32,609 nt of DNA from NCBI GenBank assembly GCA_902785755.1, contig CACZZO010000027.1, forward strand, positions 1 through 32,609, written 5' to 3'. This DNA comes from an uncultured Bacteroidia bacterium (GTDB lineage Bacteria > Bacteroidota > Bacteroidia > Bacteroidales > F082). Position 1 is the first letter of the stretch. Each line of letters starts with the position of its first letter. A program made the position numbers and the translations under genes. The notes beneath the pieces are model-generated. The model was given only the letters and a program-made list of their open reading frames with translations, had not been told where the DNA came from and made no database searches. Shown one piece after another: positions 25,555 through 32,544 of the stretch.

Positions 25555-26694
25555 TTACAGATGTCTGAAATTCAGGAATCCGTTGTCGGGCTTGTCCCAT
25601 TCTTGCTGCCCGTCGTAAACGACTTGAGTGAGGCTGAGGTTGCCGCCCAAAAGTTTCCTCAGATAATCAAGATTGTTGAAAAAACCCGGGTGGAAAGCCG
25701 TGGCAGACTTGATTTCGTAAGCCTTGACCGAAGCACCTTCGTCCATCAGCAGGTCAACCTCGTGTTGCGATTTGTCGCGATAGAAATACAAGTTGCTGTC
25801 GAGGCCGGCATTGTAACAGGCCTTAAGGCGGTCGGCCACCACCATATTCTCGAACAAAGCGCCTCGCAAGGGCGAATTGGCCACATCGCGGGCATCTCTG
25901 ACGCCCAAAAGATAACAAGCCAGGCCAGTGTCATAGAAATAGAGTTTGGGAGTCTTTGTAAGGCGTTTGTTAAGGTTGCTGTGATAAGGTTGAAGCATAA
26001 AGACGATGTAGGAAGCCTCAAGCACACTCGTCCAGCCTTGAATGGTCTTGGCAGAAACGCCTACCTCGTTGGCCAAACTGCTGGCAACAAACTCGTTGCC
26101 GATGCGCGTGGCGCAAAGTCGAACAAACTTGCGGAACAGGTCCATATCCTTGATGTTGATGATTTGGCGCACGTCGCGTTGGATATAGGTGCTGAAATAA
26201 CTGTCATAAACGGCCATTACAGGCCGACCTTTGCCCCAAATGGCGGGATAGAATCCCTTGTAAATCAGCTCATCGGTACTAATGGCATCAGTTGAGCCAA
26301 TCTCCTCGATTGACAAAGGCAAAAGGCGCGTCAGAGCCACACGCCCGGCCAGCGACTGGCTGATATTTTGCAGCATAAGCCAGTTACTGCTACCCGAAAG
26401 GATGAATTTCATGCTGTCGTCCTTGTCGGAAACGACTTGCAAAGCGGAAAACAATTCGGGCAGATAATGCGCTTCGTCGATAATCAAGCCGTTGGGGTGG
26501 CTGCGAAGGTAGCCTTTGATGTCTTGTTGCACGATGGAACGACTTTCTTCATCCTCAAGGTTGACATAATCGTATCCGTCAAACGCCATACGGCAGAGCG
26601 TGGTCTTGCCCGATTGCCTCGGCCCCGTCACCGACAAGATGGGGAAACTCTTTGACAGAAAATGCAAATGGTTCTCTAACACCCTTTTATACAT
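25555..26694 (-). CDS. AAA-family ATPase with DUF4143 (AAA_14)
   Basis: A 379-residue protein. Walker A is SVTGPRQSGKTTL (about residues 21-33), Walker B is GLIIDEAHYLPE, and LSGSSNWLM is sensor 1. A winged-helix/DUF4143 region follows (RIGNEFVASSLANEVGVSAKTIQGW). The C-terminal EVDLLMDEGASVKAYEIKSA resembles a PD-(D/E)xK nuclease core. This family is widespread and variable in Bacteroidota and is often linked to mobile or defence-like gene content, but its function is unproven. It is transcribed away from dinD, with paired inverted repeats in the shared upstream region. Confidence 0.9.
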   Translation of the reverse strand: MYKRVLENHLHFLSKSFPILSVTGPRQSGKTTLCRMAFDGYDYVNLEDEESRSIVQQDIKGYLRSHPNGLIIDEAHYLPELFSALQVVSDKDDSMKFILSGSSNWLMLQNISQSLAGRVALTRLLPLSIEEIGSTDAISTDELIYKGFYPAIWGKGRPVMAVYDSYFSTYIQRDVRQIINIKDMDLFRKFVRLCATRIGNEFVASSLANEVGVSAKTIQGWTSVLEASYIVFMLQPYHSNLNKRLTKTPKLYFYDTGLACYLLGVRDARDVANSPLRGALFENMVVADRLKACYNAGLDSNLYFYRDKSQHEVDLLMDEGASVKAYEIKSATAFHPGFFNNLDYLRKLLGGNLSLTQVVYDGQQEWDKPDNGFLNFRHL

Positions 26695-26699
26695 AATAT

Positions 26700-26732
26700 G
26701 GACAATTTTGGAGTTAAACTACAGATTTGTCC
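26700..26732. promoter_or_regulatory. Candidate operator A (GGACAA ... GGAGTTAAA ... TTGTCC)
   Basis: GGACAA (26700-26705) and TTGTCC (26727-26732) are inverted around a core with GGAGTTAAA at 26711-26719. It lies immediately downstream of the ATPase -7 box, where a bound repressor would block transcription. Confidence 0.4.
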
Positions 26733-26733
26733 G

Positions 26734-26741
26734 CAAAAATA
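26734..26741 (-). promoter_or_regulatory. -7 box (TATTTTTG) for the DUF4143 ATPase
   Basis: TAnnTTTG match on the minus strand, 40 bases upstream of the ATG at 26694, touching candidate operator A. Confidence 0.5.
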
Positions 26742-26852
26742 GGAAATATATCGCAAATAACAGTTATTCATTTCGAAAATAATGGTAAAATAGGCTAAAC
26801 TTCATAAATATAAATAATTTAACTACTTAATTATGAAATAAATATAATTATT

Positions 26853-26889
26853 CTGTCCAAATCAGGAGTTAAAGTCGTGTTTTGGACAG
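26853..26889. promoter_or_regulatory. Candidate operator B (CTGTCCAAA ... GGAGTTAAA ... TTTGGACAG)
   Basis: CTGTCCAAA (26853-26861) is a perfect inverted copy of TTTGGACAG (26881-26889) around a 19-base spacer that holds GGAGTTAAA (26865-26873). The same core recurs in operator A 154 bases away. Confidence 0.5.
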
Positions 26890-26965
26890 TTTTTGCGGGA
26901 TTTTGTTGCCTCAATAATTTCTTTCCCTGTTTTTGTGTCGCCAGTGTCACGATGAGAAAAAGTTG

Positions 26966-26973
26966 TATTTTTG
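26966..26973 (+). promoter_or_regulatory. -7 box (TATTTTTG) for dinD
   Basis: TAnnTTTG match 27 bases upstream of the dinD ATG at 27000. No well-spaced -33 word recognised. Confidence 0.55.
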
Positions 26974-26999
26974 CTCCTTGAACAAAAAATGGAAACGGT

Positions 27000-27824
27000 A
27001 TGAAAAAAGAAGAAATCCAAGCCCTTTTTCAGAGTTACGAGGATGCAGTATGCTTGATTGATGACACAGAATGTTGGAGTGCACGAGAACTATGCGGATT
27101 GTTGGGTTATAGCCTCTGGCAAAACTTCTGTAAAGTAATTGCCAAAGCAAAAGAATCTTGCCAAAATGTTGGGCAAGAAATCAGCGATCATTTTATTGAC
27201 GTCAATAAGATGATAATTGCAGGGAAAGGCGCTCAACGTCAAATAGATGACATTATGCTCACCCGCTACGCTTGCTATCTTGTAGCCCAAAATGGAGACC
27301 CAAGAAAACCCCAAATTGCCTTTGCCCAAACCTATTTCGCCGTGCAAACTCGTCGTGCAGAACTCATCGAGCAACGATTGCTGGAAGTGGAGCGCGTAAA
27401 AGCGCGTGCTAAACTGCAAGAAACCGAGCGTAAACTATCAGGCATCCTATATGAACGAGGGATAAACGACCAAACTTTTGCCGTTATCCGCTCAAAAGGC
27501 GACCAAGCACTATTTCGCCTGAGTACCAATATGATGAAACAACGTCTTGGGATGCCGCAGACTCGTCCTTTGGCTGACTTTCTTCCAACAATCAGCATCA
27601 AGGCAAAGGATTTTGCAGCCGAAATGACCAGTGTCAATGTACAAACAAAAGATTTGAAAGGCGAGGCTTCCATTACAAAGGAACATGTCGATAATAATGC
27701 CGCAGTCCGCCAAATGTTGATTGAAAGAGGGATTGTGCCCGAAAACCTTCCACCTGCCGAAGATGTGAAGAAAGTGGAGAGAAGATTGGAAAGTGAGAAG
27801 AAGAAAGTTTTGAAAAACAAATAG
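27000..27824 (+). CDS. dinD: DNA-damage-inducible protein D-like (DinD, BRO-N family)
   Basis: A 274-residue protein. The BRO-N-like N-terminal half ([30 protein letters not shown] ... [37 protein letters not shown]) is the DinD signature. The C-terminal half has an all-helical DinD region ([19 protein letters not shown]), ending in a basic tail. E. coli DinD is SOS-induced and inhibits RecA activity; that role here is inferred. An upstream ATG at 26989 stops after four codons and is not the start. Divergent from the DUF4143 ATPase. Confidence 0.9.
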   Translation: MKKEEIQALFQSYEDAVCLIDDTECWSARELCGLLGYSLWQNFCKVIAKAKESCQNVGQEISDHFIDVNKMIIAGKGAQRQIDDIMLTRYACYLVAQNGDPRKPQIAFAQTYFAVQTRRAELIEQRLLEVERVKARAKLQETERKLSGILYERGINDQTFAVIRSKGDQALFRLSTNMMKQRLGMPQTRPLADFLPTISIKAKDFAAEMTSVNVQTKDLKGEASITKEHVDNNAAVRQMLIERGIVPENLPPAEDVKKVERRLESEKKKVLKNK

Positions 27825-27865
27825 TAAAACTATGGCTCTGTGATTTTTTAGATAGATTATTTTAC

Positions 27866-27873
27866 TACTTTTG
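27866..27873 (+). promoter_or_regulatory. -7 box (TACTTTTG) for the PLP enzyme
   Basis: TAnnTTTG match 35 bases upstream of the ATG at 27908. It suggests transcription independent of dinD. Confidence 0.55.
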
Positions 27874-27907
27874 CACATTCAAAAACACAACAATTAACAC
27901 TAACAAT

Positions 27908-29104
27908 ATGGAAAAATTCGATCCTGCTACCAATTTGGAAAGATTGGACAAGAAAGACGCCTACCGTGGCGTGAATCCTGCTATCTGCGATAGCGCAACC
28001 TTTATGTTTGAACAGGCCAAGACGATGACTGACACCTTCCACGGCGAAACCGAGGGTTATTTCCTCTACTCCCGCCACTGGAATCCCAGCACCCTCTCGC
28101 TGGCACAGTCACTGGCCGCCATCGAAGGCACTGAGTTGGCTTGGACCACCGGTTCCGGCATGGCCGCCATCACTGTGGCCCTGTTGCACGAAGTGAAGGC
28201 CGGCGACCACATTGTGGCCAGCATGACGACCTATGGCGGCACGTTTGCTTTCTTGAATAACTATATCAAGAAGTTCAACGTGGATGTCACTTTCGTGAAC
28301 ATGCAAGATTTGGACGCTGTAAAGAAAGCCATGCGTCCAAACACAAAGGTGGTTTATACCGAAACAATGAACAACCCGTTGCTCCGTATCGCCAACCTCC
28401 CTGAGCTTTCCAAGATTGCCCACGCTGGTGGTGCCAAATTATTGGTTGACAACACCTTCACCCCAATGATTTTCTCCCCCTACCGTCTCGGTGCCGATGT
28501 GGTGATTTACAGTATGACCAAATATGTGAACGGCATGAACGACTGCGTGGCCGGTGCCATCTGCGGTTCTGCTGATTACATCAACTCCCTCATCGATGTG
28601 AACAACGGTACGGCCATGTTGCTGGGTCCGGTGTTGGACACCTTCCGCTCCACCAGCATCCAGAAGAACTTGCACACGCTGCACATCCGTATGAAGAAGC
28701 ACAGCGAGAACGCCATGTATTTGGCAAAACGTTTCAAAGAGACTGGCATCAAATACAACTACCCAGGCCTTCCCGAACATCCGGATCACGAACTCTTCAA
28801 GTCTATGATGAACGAGGGTTACGGCTTCGGCGGCATGATTTCCATCGACATGGGCACGGCTGAAAGAGCCAGTGCCATCATGGAGAAGATGCAGGAACTG
28901 GGCGTGGGTTATCTCGCCGTCAGCCTCGGCTATTTCAAGACGCTGTTCAGCAACTCTGGCAAATCCACCTCATCCGAGGTTCCCGAGGACATCCAGAAGG
29001 AAATGGGCATGAGCGAAGGCCTCATCCGCTTCTCCATGGGCTTGGACAACGATCCCGAGAGAACATACCAACTGATCAAGCAAGCCATCGACGCCACGAA
29101 ATAA
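27908..29104 (+). CDS. Cys/Met-metabolism PLP-dependent enzyme (cystathionine gamma-lyase / methionine gamma-lyase group)
   Basis: A 398-residue trans-sulfuration enzyme. The PLP-binding lysine is K205 in IYSMTKYVNG. D181 (LLVDNTFTP) would hold the pyridine ring, and Y54/R56 in FLYSRHWNPS are the partner-subunit phosphate ligands. TGSGMAAIT and a C-terminal SEGLIRFSMGLD also fit. Family members cleave or exchange the gamma substituent of cystathionine, methionine or homoserine derivatives. The cysteine typical of classical methionine gamma-lyase (YGCT) is Gly here (TTYGGTF), so the exact reaction is open. Cytoplasmic, probably tetrameric. Single-gene unit by promoter and the hairpin after it. 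Confidence 0.9.
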   Translation: MEKFDPATNLERLDKKDAYRGVNPAICDSATFMFEQAKTMTDTFHGETEGYFLYSRHWNPSTLSLAQSLAAIEGTELAWTTGSGMAAITVALLHEVKAGDHIVASMTTYGGTFAFLNNYIKKFNVDVTFVNMQDLDAVKKAMRPNTKVVYTETMNNPLLRIANLPELSKIAHAGGAKLLVDNTFTPMIFSPYRLGADVVIYSMTKYVNGMNDCVAGAICGSADYINSLIDVNNGTAMLLGPVLDTFRSTSIQKNLHTLHIRMKKHSENAMYLAKRFKETGIKYNYPGLPEHPDHELFKSMMNEGYGFGGMISIDMGTAERASAIMEKMQELGVGYLAVSLGYFKTLFSNSGKSTSSEVPEDIQKEMGMSEGLIRFSMGLDNDPERTYQLIKQAIDATK

Positions 29105-29144
29105 CGGGAATCATTACCTTTTAAATGGAGAGTGGTCAGGCTTT

Positions 29145-29233
29145 TGAACTGAACCCCGAAAGTTGGACAAAAGGCTTTCGGGGTTTTAATTATGCCAAAA
29201 AGACACAATTATGAAGAACGGTTAAATAGTTGA
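29145..29233 (+). mobile_element. IS3-family terminus and OrfA stub (remnant)
   Basis: The word TGAACTGAACCCCGAAAGTTGGACA from 29145 resembles IS3/IS150-group terminal inverted repeats, here given as first half TGAACTGAACCCC and second half GAAAGTTGGACA. It is followed by a hairpin and then ATG at 29192 opening a 13-codon frame MPKRHNYEERLNS, similar to the start of IS3 OrfA transposases (MPKRysYEeKL), closed by TGA at 29231-29233. No further transposase or second terminus is visible, so this is an end fragment. Identification is from memory of the family pattern. Confidence 0.45.
29152..29187 (+). terminator. Hairpin with T-run after the PLP enzyme (within the IS-like terminus)
   Basis: AACCCCGAAAG (29152-29162) is a perfect inverted copy of CTTTCGGGGTT (29175-29185), loop of 12, followed by TTTT ending at 29187. 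It would terminate the PLP-enzyme transcript. Confidence 0.7.
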
Positions 29234-29283
29234 CATTGGAAAGGCGAGTTTTCCGTTACATAGGAACATGTTGATATTTTTAT

Positions 29284-29291
29284 TACTTTTG
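29284..29291 (+). promoter_or_regulatory. -7 box (TACTTTTG) for the DUF3791-like gene pair
   Basis: TAnnTTTG match 20 bases before ATG 29312. A GTG at 29294 lies too close to the box to be translated, so it decides the start in favour of 29312. Confidence 0.5.
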
Positions 29292-29311
29292 CGGTGAGAA
29301 AAAGAAATAAT

Positions 29312-29566
29312 ATGCCAAAGAGAGCGAGCAAAAGAAAGACGGAGCAACTGATGATTTTTGTATCATCGTGTGTAGAATCGGCTGCAAGAGCAGAAAAGGT
29401 TTCCTCTTCCGAAATGTATAAAAGGATGAAGCGGGTGGGGCTGATTGAGGGTTTCATTATGAAATGCTACGAAGGCCTCCACACCCAAAGCCGACAGCAT
29501 GTCACAGAAGATGTTTTGGGTGCTCTCGCCATTTGGGAAGCCAAGAAAGGAGTGGTTGCCGTATAA
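29312..29566 (+). CDS. DUF3791-like small protein 1
   Basis: An 84-residue protein. FVSSCVESAARAEKVSSSEMYKRMKRVGLIEGFIMKCYEGLHTQS fits the DUF3791 pattern (F..F.IE ... f...g....i...Y..LHT). The N terminus is very basic (MPKRASKRKTEQ). Members usually sit next to DUF3990 genes in Bacteroidota and Firmicutes; a role as the partner of DUF3990 has been guessed but not shown to my knowledge. The frame continues in the same register after its stop into a DUF3990-like tail. Confidence 0.65.
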   Translation: MPKRASKRKTEQLMIFVSSCVESAARAEKVSSSEMYKRMKRVGLIEGFIMKCYEGLHTQSRQHVTEDVLGALAIWEAKKGVVAV

Positions 29567-29662
29567 ATTTTCCGACCCAACAACCAGTTTTGCATCTTGA
29601 ACCAAAAGATAATCGATACCTGCTTGAAATTCGAGAAAGCAGTCAAAATGGAAGGGAAATGA
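29567..29662 (+). pseudogene. Possible 3' remnant of a DUF3990 gene
   Basis: Directly after the upstream stop and in the same frame, 31 codons run to TGA 29660-29662. The translated NNQFCILNQKIIDTCLKF resembles the end of DUF3990 proteins (YNQ..F....AL..L.F). There is no start codon and the body of the gene is absent. DUF3990 proteins begin YHGS and are thought to be ADP-ribosyltransferase-like. The stretch is short, so this could be coincidence. Confidence 0.35.
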
Positions 29663-29663
29663 A

Positions 29664-29867
29664 ATGTTGAGCGATTTGTTATTGTGGAACAAGATTGGCC
29701 GTATAGTTACGCTTCTGGCGGAACGCCTCGACATTTCCGGCGAGCGGGCCTTGGACATTTTCTACACCTCAAAAACCAATGAGCGGCTTCACGACCCATC
29801 AACGCTGCTTTACACATTCGGTGACTTGTATATCGTTGACGAAGTAATCAGGGAAATCCAAAAGTAG
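29664..29867 (+). CDS. DUF3791-like small protein 2
   Basis: A 67-residue protein starting one base after the TGA of the DUF3990-like tail (ATG at 29664). RIVTLLAERLDISGERALDIFYTSKTNERLHDPSTLLYTFGDLYIVDEVIREIQK fits the small proteins that accompany DUF3990 and are often also labelled DUF3791 (A..LDIFY.SKT...L.D ... YIVDE); I quote it here only as separated motifs: ISGERALDIFYTSKT and DLYIVDEVIREIQ. Function unknown. Likely co-transcribed with small protein 1. Confidence 0.6.
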   Translation: MLSDLLLWNKIGRIVTLLAERLDISGERALDIFYTSKTNERLHDPSTLLYTFGDLYIVDEVIREIQK

Positions 29868-29884
29868 GGTTGCGAAACAAACAA

Positions 29885-29919
29885 AAATCCTCTGCAAACA
29901 TTTGATTTACAGAGGATTT
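29885..29919 (-). terminator. Terminator after tRNA-Leu (minus strand)
   Basis: AAATCCTCTG (29885-29894) is a perfect inverted copy of CAGAGGATTT (29910-29919). On the minus strand it is followed by a T-run (complement of 29883-29887). It lies 7 bases downstream of tRNA-Leu and 18 bases after the converging small gene. Confidence 0.75.
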
Positions 29920-29925
29920 CTGAGG

Positions 29926-30010
29926 TACCCGAGGCCGGGCTCGAACCGGCACGGCTTTAAAGGCCAAGGGATTTTAAGTCCCTCGTGTCTACCAATTCCA
30001 CCACTCAGGC
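29926..30010 (-). tRNA. tRNA-Leu (anticodon UAA)
   Basis: The minus strand folds as a class II tRNA of 85 bases: acceptor GCCTGAG with CTCGGGT, D arm GGTGGAATTGGTAGACAC, anticodon stem AGGGA/TCCCT with loop CTTAAAA (anticodon TAA), long variable arm TGGC...GCCG, T arm GCCGG TTCGAGC CCGGC. It closely resembles E. coli tRNA-Leu(UAA). After discriminator A the genome reads CCT, so CCA is not encoded. Confidence 0.95.
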
Positions 30011-30024
30011 ACTTACACAAAAAA

Positions 30025-30042
30025 TCCCGACTTCCATCGGGA
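30025..30042 (-). terminator. Hairpin with T-run between tRNA-Gly and tRNA-Leu
   Basis: TCCCGA (30025-30030) and TCGGGA (30037-30042) form a 6-bp stem with a six-base loop. On the minus strand a run of T follows. Read after tRNA-Gly it looks like an intrinsic terminator, yet tRNA-Leu starts 15 bases downstream without an obvious promoter, so it may act as partial terminator or processing signal. Confidence 0.55.
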
Positions 30043-30047
30043 CCTTG

Positions 30048-30123
<76 letters not shown>

Positions 30124-30131
30124 AAAAGCGG

Positions 30132-30204
<73 letters not shown>

Positions 30205-30266
30205 TTTGCTTGCAAATCGGGAACCTTATCACTTTCGCTCAAGGTTTCCGCTTGCGAATTGCGCGG

Positions 30267-30296
30267 CAAAAATACAACTTTTTTCAATGCCGCAAA
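30267..30296 (-). promoter_or_regulatory. Promoter of the tRNA-Gly/Leu cluster
   Basis: On the minus strand TTTG (30293-30296), an 18-base spacer and TATTTTTG (30267-30274) form the best promoter match in the window. A GC-rich CCGCGC follows directly, as is common at stable-RNA promoters. Confidence 0.75.
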
Positions 30297-30320
30297 CTTT
30301 TTTGAGAAAAATTTCCAGTT

Positions 30321-30554
30321 TTTTTTCTTGAACACGAATTGCCATGAATGATTCACGAATCTTCAAAAATCAAATTTCTGGGAAATTTATGTTCAATTCA
30401 TGGAAATTCATGTTATATATCAACAAATTACAATTCGTTTTTTCTTGAACACGAATTGCCATGAATGATTCACGAATCTTCAAAAATCAAATTTCTGGAA
30501 AATTTATGTTCAATTCATGGAAATTCATGTTGTATATCAACAACTTAAACCAAA
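30321..30554. repeat. Tandem 117-bp repeat P4, each unit a palindrome
   Basis: Unit 1 starts at 30321 and unit 2 at 30438. The first 105 bases agree at all but two positions; the last 12 bases differ. Within each unit AACACGAATTGCCATGAAT is an inverted copy of ATTCATGGAAATTCATGTT with two differences, and AAATTTC...GAAATTT forms an inner hairpin (one base changed in unit 2). The ACGAAT word is shared with palindrome P2. Confidence 0.9.
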
Positions 30555-30651
30555 ACAACATTCAGTCCTTGACAACCAAATTTCTTATTTTCAGTAATTC
30601 TTTGTAGTTTTACGCCGAGTTTTGCGTCTAATAGGCAAACGATTCTGAACG

Positions 30652-31134
30652 ATGAAAAAGAAAGAAACGGATTTTGCGAACATCGTGAAGGCACACAAAA
30701 ACACCATCTTCACCGTGTGCTACCTCTTCTCGAAGGATCAGGACGAGGTGAACGACCTGTTTCAAGAGACGCTCATCAACCTTTGGCGGGGCTTCGACTC
30801 GTTCAAGGGGCAATGCGACGTGAAGACTTGGATTTGGCGCGTCAGCCTCAACACCTGCCTCACCGCAGAGCGCAAGAAGAAACGCAGCGTGGAAACCGTG
30901 CCGCTCTCGATGGACATCAACCTCTTCACCGACACCGACGACGACACCCGGCAAATCCAGCAACTCTATCGCCGCATCAACAAACTCGGCGTAGTCGATA
31001 GGGCCATCATCTTGCTTTGGCTTGAAAATATGAGCTACGAGGAAATCGGGCAAATCATTGGCATCTCCACGAAGAACGTCTCCGTCAAATTGGTCAGAAT
31101 CAAGGAACAACTGAAGAAAATGTCAAACGAATAA
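30652..31134 (+). CDS. RNA polymerase sigma factor, ECF type
   Basis: A 160-residue sigma-70-family protein with only regions 2 and 4. Region 2 is at about residues 10-75 (DEVNDLFQETLINLWRGFDSF, split as DLFQETLINLW and CDVKTWIWRVSLNTC). Region 4 is at about 108-155 (LENMSYEEIGQIIGISTKNVSVKL), a helix-turn-helix for the -35-like element. It would redirect RNA polymerase in response to an envelope or other signal. The next gene follows after 12 bases and is the likely regulator or partner. Confidence 0.93.
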   Translation: MKKKETDFANIVKAHKNTIFTVCYLFSKDQDEVNDLFQETLINLWRGFDSFKGQCDVKTWIWRVSLNTCLTAERKKKRSVETVPLSMDINLFTDTDDDTRQIQQLYRRINKLGVVDRAIILLWLENMSYEEIGQIIGISTKNVSVKLVRIKEQLKKMSNE

Positions 31135-31146
31135 AAACGCAAAGCA

Positions 31147-31728
31147 ATGGAAAACAACGAATTGGAAGAAATGCGGGCGCAATTGGCCACTTTGAACGAA
31201 AAGCTGGAAAACGAAAGCATTGTTGACGAAAGGCATGTCAGTGAAGCCACAAAAAAACACATTTCCGAATTGCAGCGGAAACTGATTGGCAGAATCGTCA
31301 TAATTACCCTGTGGGCAGCTTACTTTTATTGGAGGCTTGAACTTGGGATATTTCTACTTTGGTGCGTGGGTCTCCTTGTAATAAGCATTTACACATATTT
31401 TGTGGTTCGCCAAGGCAATTCCGTCTCTATGCCTGTGACGGAATACGCACGGCGGCTTCGCAAAGCATTGAAAATCTATAAAATAGGGAATAGGTTAATG
31501 TGGATTTTGACTATTATCCTTATATTGGCCTGGGGGACATATGTGGTTATCTTGAATTGGCCATCAAATTTAGAACAGGTATTTAGCGTTTTCTTTGTGT
31601 GTTTCATAATTGCCCTAATTTTGTTGGTGGCCTATTTTATTAAAAATGTGTATGTTTCGCCTGATGTCGAACTGAAGTTGGAGATGGTTTTGGAGGATTT
31701 GGAGAAGGACAATCAGGATACAGAATAA
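31147..31728 (+). CDS. Four-helix membrane protein next to the ECF sigma factor (putative anti-sigma partner)
   Basis: A 193-residue protein of unknown family. An acidic, helical N-terminal cytoplasmic segment (residues 1-45, rich in Glu/Lys) precedes predicted membrane helices near 48-62, 66-87, 117-137 and 145-166. A short acidic C-terminal tail (LEMVLEDLEKDNQDTE) follows. No zinc-binding HxxxCxxC motif of classical anti-sigma factors is present. The 12-base gap to the sigma gene suggests an operon, and a soluble N terminus before membrane helices would fit a membrane-held sigma regulator; this is inference from position. Confidence 0.7.
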   Translation: MENNELEEMRAQLATLNEKLENESIVDERHVSEATKKHISELQRKLIGRIVIITLWAAYFYWRLELGIFLLWCVGLLVISIYTYFVVRQGNSVSMPVTEYARRLRKALKIYKIGNRLMWILTIILILAWGTYVVILNWPSNLEQVFSVFFVCFIIALILLVAYFIKNVYVSPDVELKLEMVLEDLEKDNQDTE

Positions 31729-31794
31729 ACGGGCACGATTTTTGTAGTATTTAAACCATATTATACCCAGTTAAATCCTCAAAAAACACATTCT

Positions 31795-32544
31795 ATGAAG
31801 AAAATTTACTTTCTATTGCTTTTGTCAGCACTCTCATTCCAATGCGCCGTGGCGCAAAACGAACTCCAAAATCCATACGCAGTAGCCAAGGAAGATGGAT
31901 TCAGCTATCGTTCGTTGAAGAAACTCATCAATATGGACAGCCTTTATGTCGGGTCACAATTTGAGTCCCCCTATCATGACCTGCTTAGCATTCTGTATTC
32001 CCGAGTAGGGCATTACAAGGATGCCATGCGTATGGCCGAAAAAGGCCATTTGTTTTCAGACAAGACGCGTTTAGCCAAGAACTATGAAAATGTGATAGCA
32101 ATACCCTTATCGAAAGTGATGGATAGCATCATCGAAAACAACCGTGTCATCATGCTTAACGAGATGCATTTTAATCCCCATAGCAGGGCTTTCGTTATCA
32201 CTTGGTTGGAAAAATGTTACCAAAACGGATACCGTTACTTTGCCGCTGAAACCTTATTTGCGAAAGACTCCTTGATGAACGAGCGGCGCACCGTCCTACT
32301 TGGCGAGACGGGATTCTATTGCGATGAACCTGTTTTTGGCGACCTATTGAGGACGGCGCTCAATATAGGCTATACGCTGGTGCCATATGAAGCCGATGGT
32401 TGGGGCGTTGACCGCGAGAGGAATGAAGCAGATAACCTGATCAAGAACATTCTTGACAAAGATCCCGAAGCAAAGTTTTTGCTTTTTGGAGGCATGGGGC
32501 ACATAACCGACCGCTTTCTATGTTCTAATCCAAGTAATTTTTGA
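31795..32544 (+). CDS. Exported EreA/Tiki-superfamily-like protein, probably C-terminally truncated
   Basis: A 249-residue protein with a signal peptide (MKKIYFLLLLSALSFQCAVA). After a TPR-like helical part (about 40-100), the stretch RVIMLNEMHFNPHSRAF carries the E123/H125 pair, YFAAETLF carries E152, and YTLVPYEADGWGVDRERNEAD and FLLFGGMGHI (H236) follow. This order recalls erythromycin-esterase/ChaN/TraB (Tiki-like) proteins that use such His/Glu sites. Homologues I recall continue some 50 residues beyond the GGxGH motif, whereas this one stops 13 residues after His236, so it may be a shortened or disrupted gene. Catalytic activity is not established. Confidence 0.6.
   Translation: MKKIYFLLLLSALSFQCAVAQNELQNPYAVAKEDGFSYRSLKKLINMDSLYVGSQFESPYHDLLSILYSRVGHYKDAMRMAEKGHLFSDKTRLAKNYENVIAIPLSKVMDSIIENNRVIMLNEMHFNPHSRAFVITWLEKCYQNGYRYFAAETLFAKDSLMNERRTVLLGETGFYCDEPVFGDLLRTALNIGYTLVPYEADGWGVDRERNEADNLIKNILDKDPEAKFLLFGGMGHITDRFLCSNPSNF

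Larger units (their letters stand above)
26695..26999. other. AT-rich divergent control region between the DUF4143 ATPase and dinD
   Basis: No gene seen. It contains a minus-strand -7 box (26734-26741), a plus-strand -7 box (26966-26973), two GGAGTTAAA cores inside GGACA/TGTCC inverted arms (26700-26732 and 26853-26889), and an AT-rich stretch with TTCATAA (26801-26807) inverted against TTATGAA (26831-26837). Confidence 0.7.
30205..30651. other. Intergenic region between tRNA cluster and ECF sigma factor
   Basis: 447 bases without a gene. It holds the tRNA promoter (30267-30296, minus) and the tandem 117-bp repeat P4 (30321-30554). Ahead of the sigma factor I find TTTG at 30601-30604 but no proper TAnnTTTG at good spacing. 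Confidence 0.7.

Noticed and set aside
25543..26295. A 250-codon plus-strand open frame opposite the DUF4143 ATPase.
   Set aside because: Shadow of the ATPase gene, which has clear Walker motifs.
26989..27003. ATG at 26989 upstream of dinD.
   Set aside because: That frame meets a stop after four codons.
29294..29311. GTG at 29294 as start of the first DUF3791-like gene.
   Set aside because: It lies three bases after the -7 box, upstream of the expected transcript start; ATG 29312 fits better.
30321..30554. The tandem 117-bp units as an origin of replication iteron set.
   Set aside because: Only two units, no DnaA-box-like series and no replication gene nearby.
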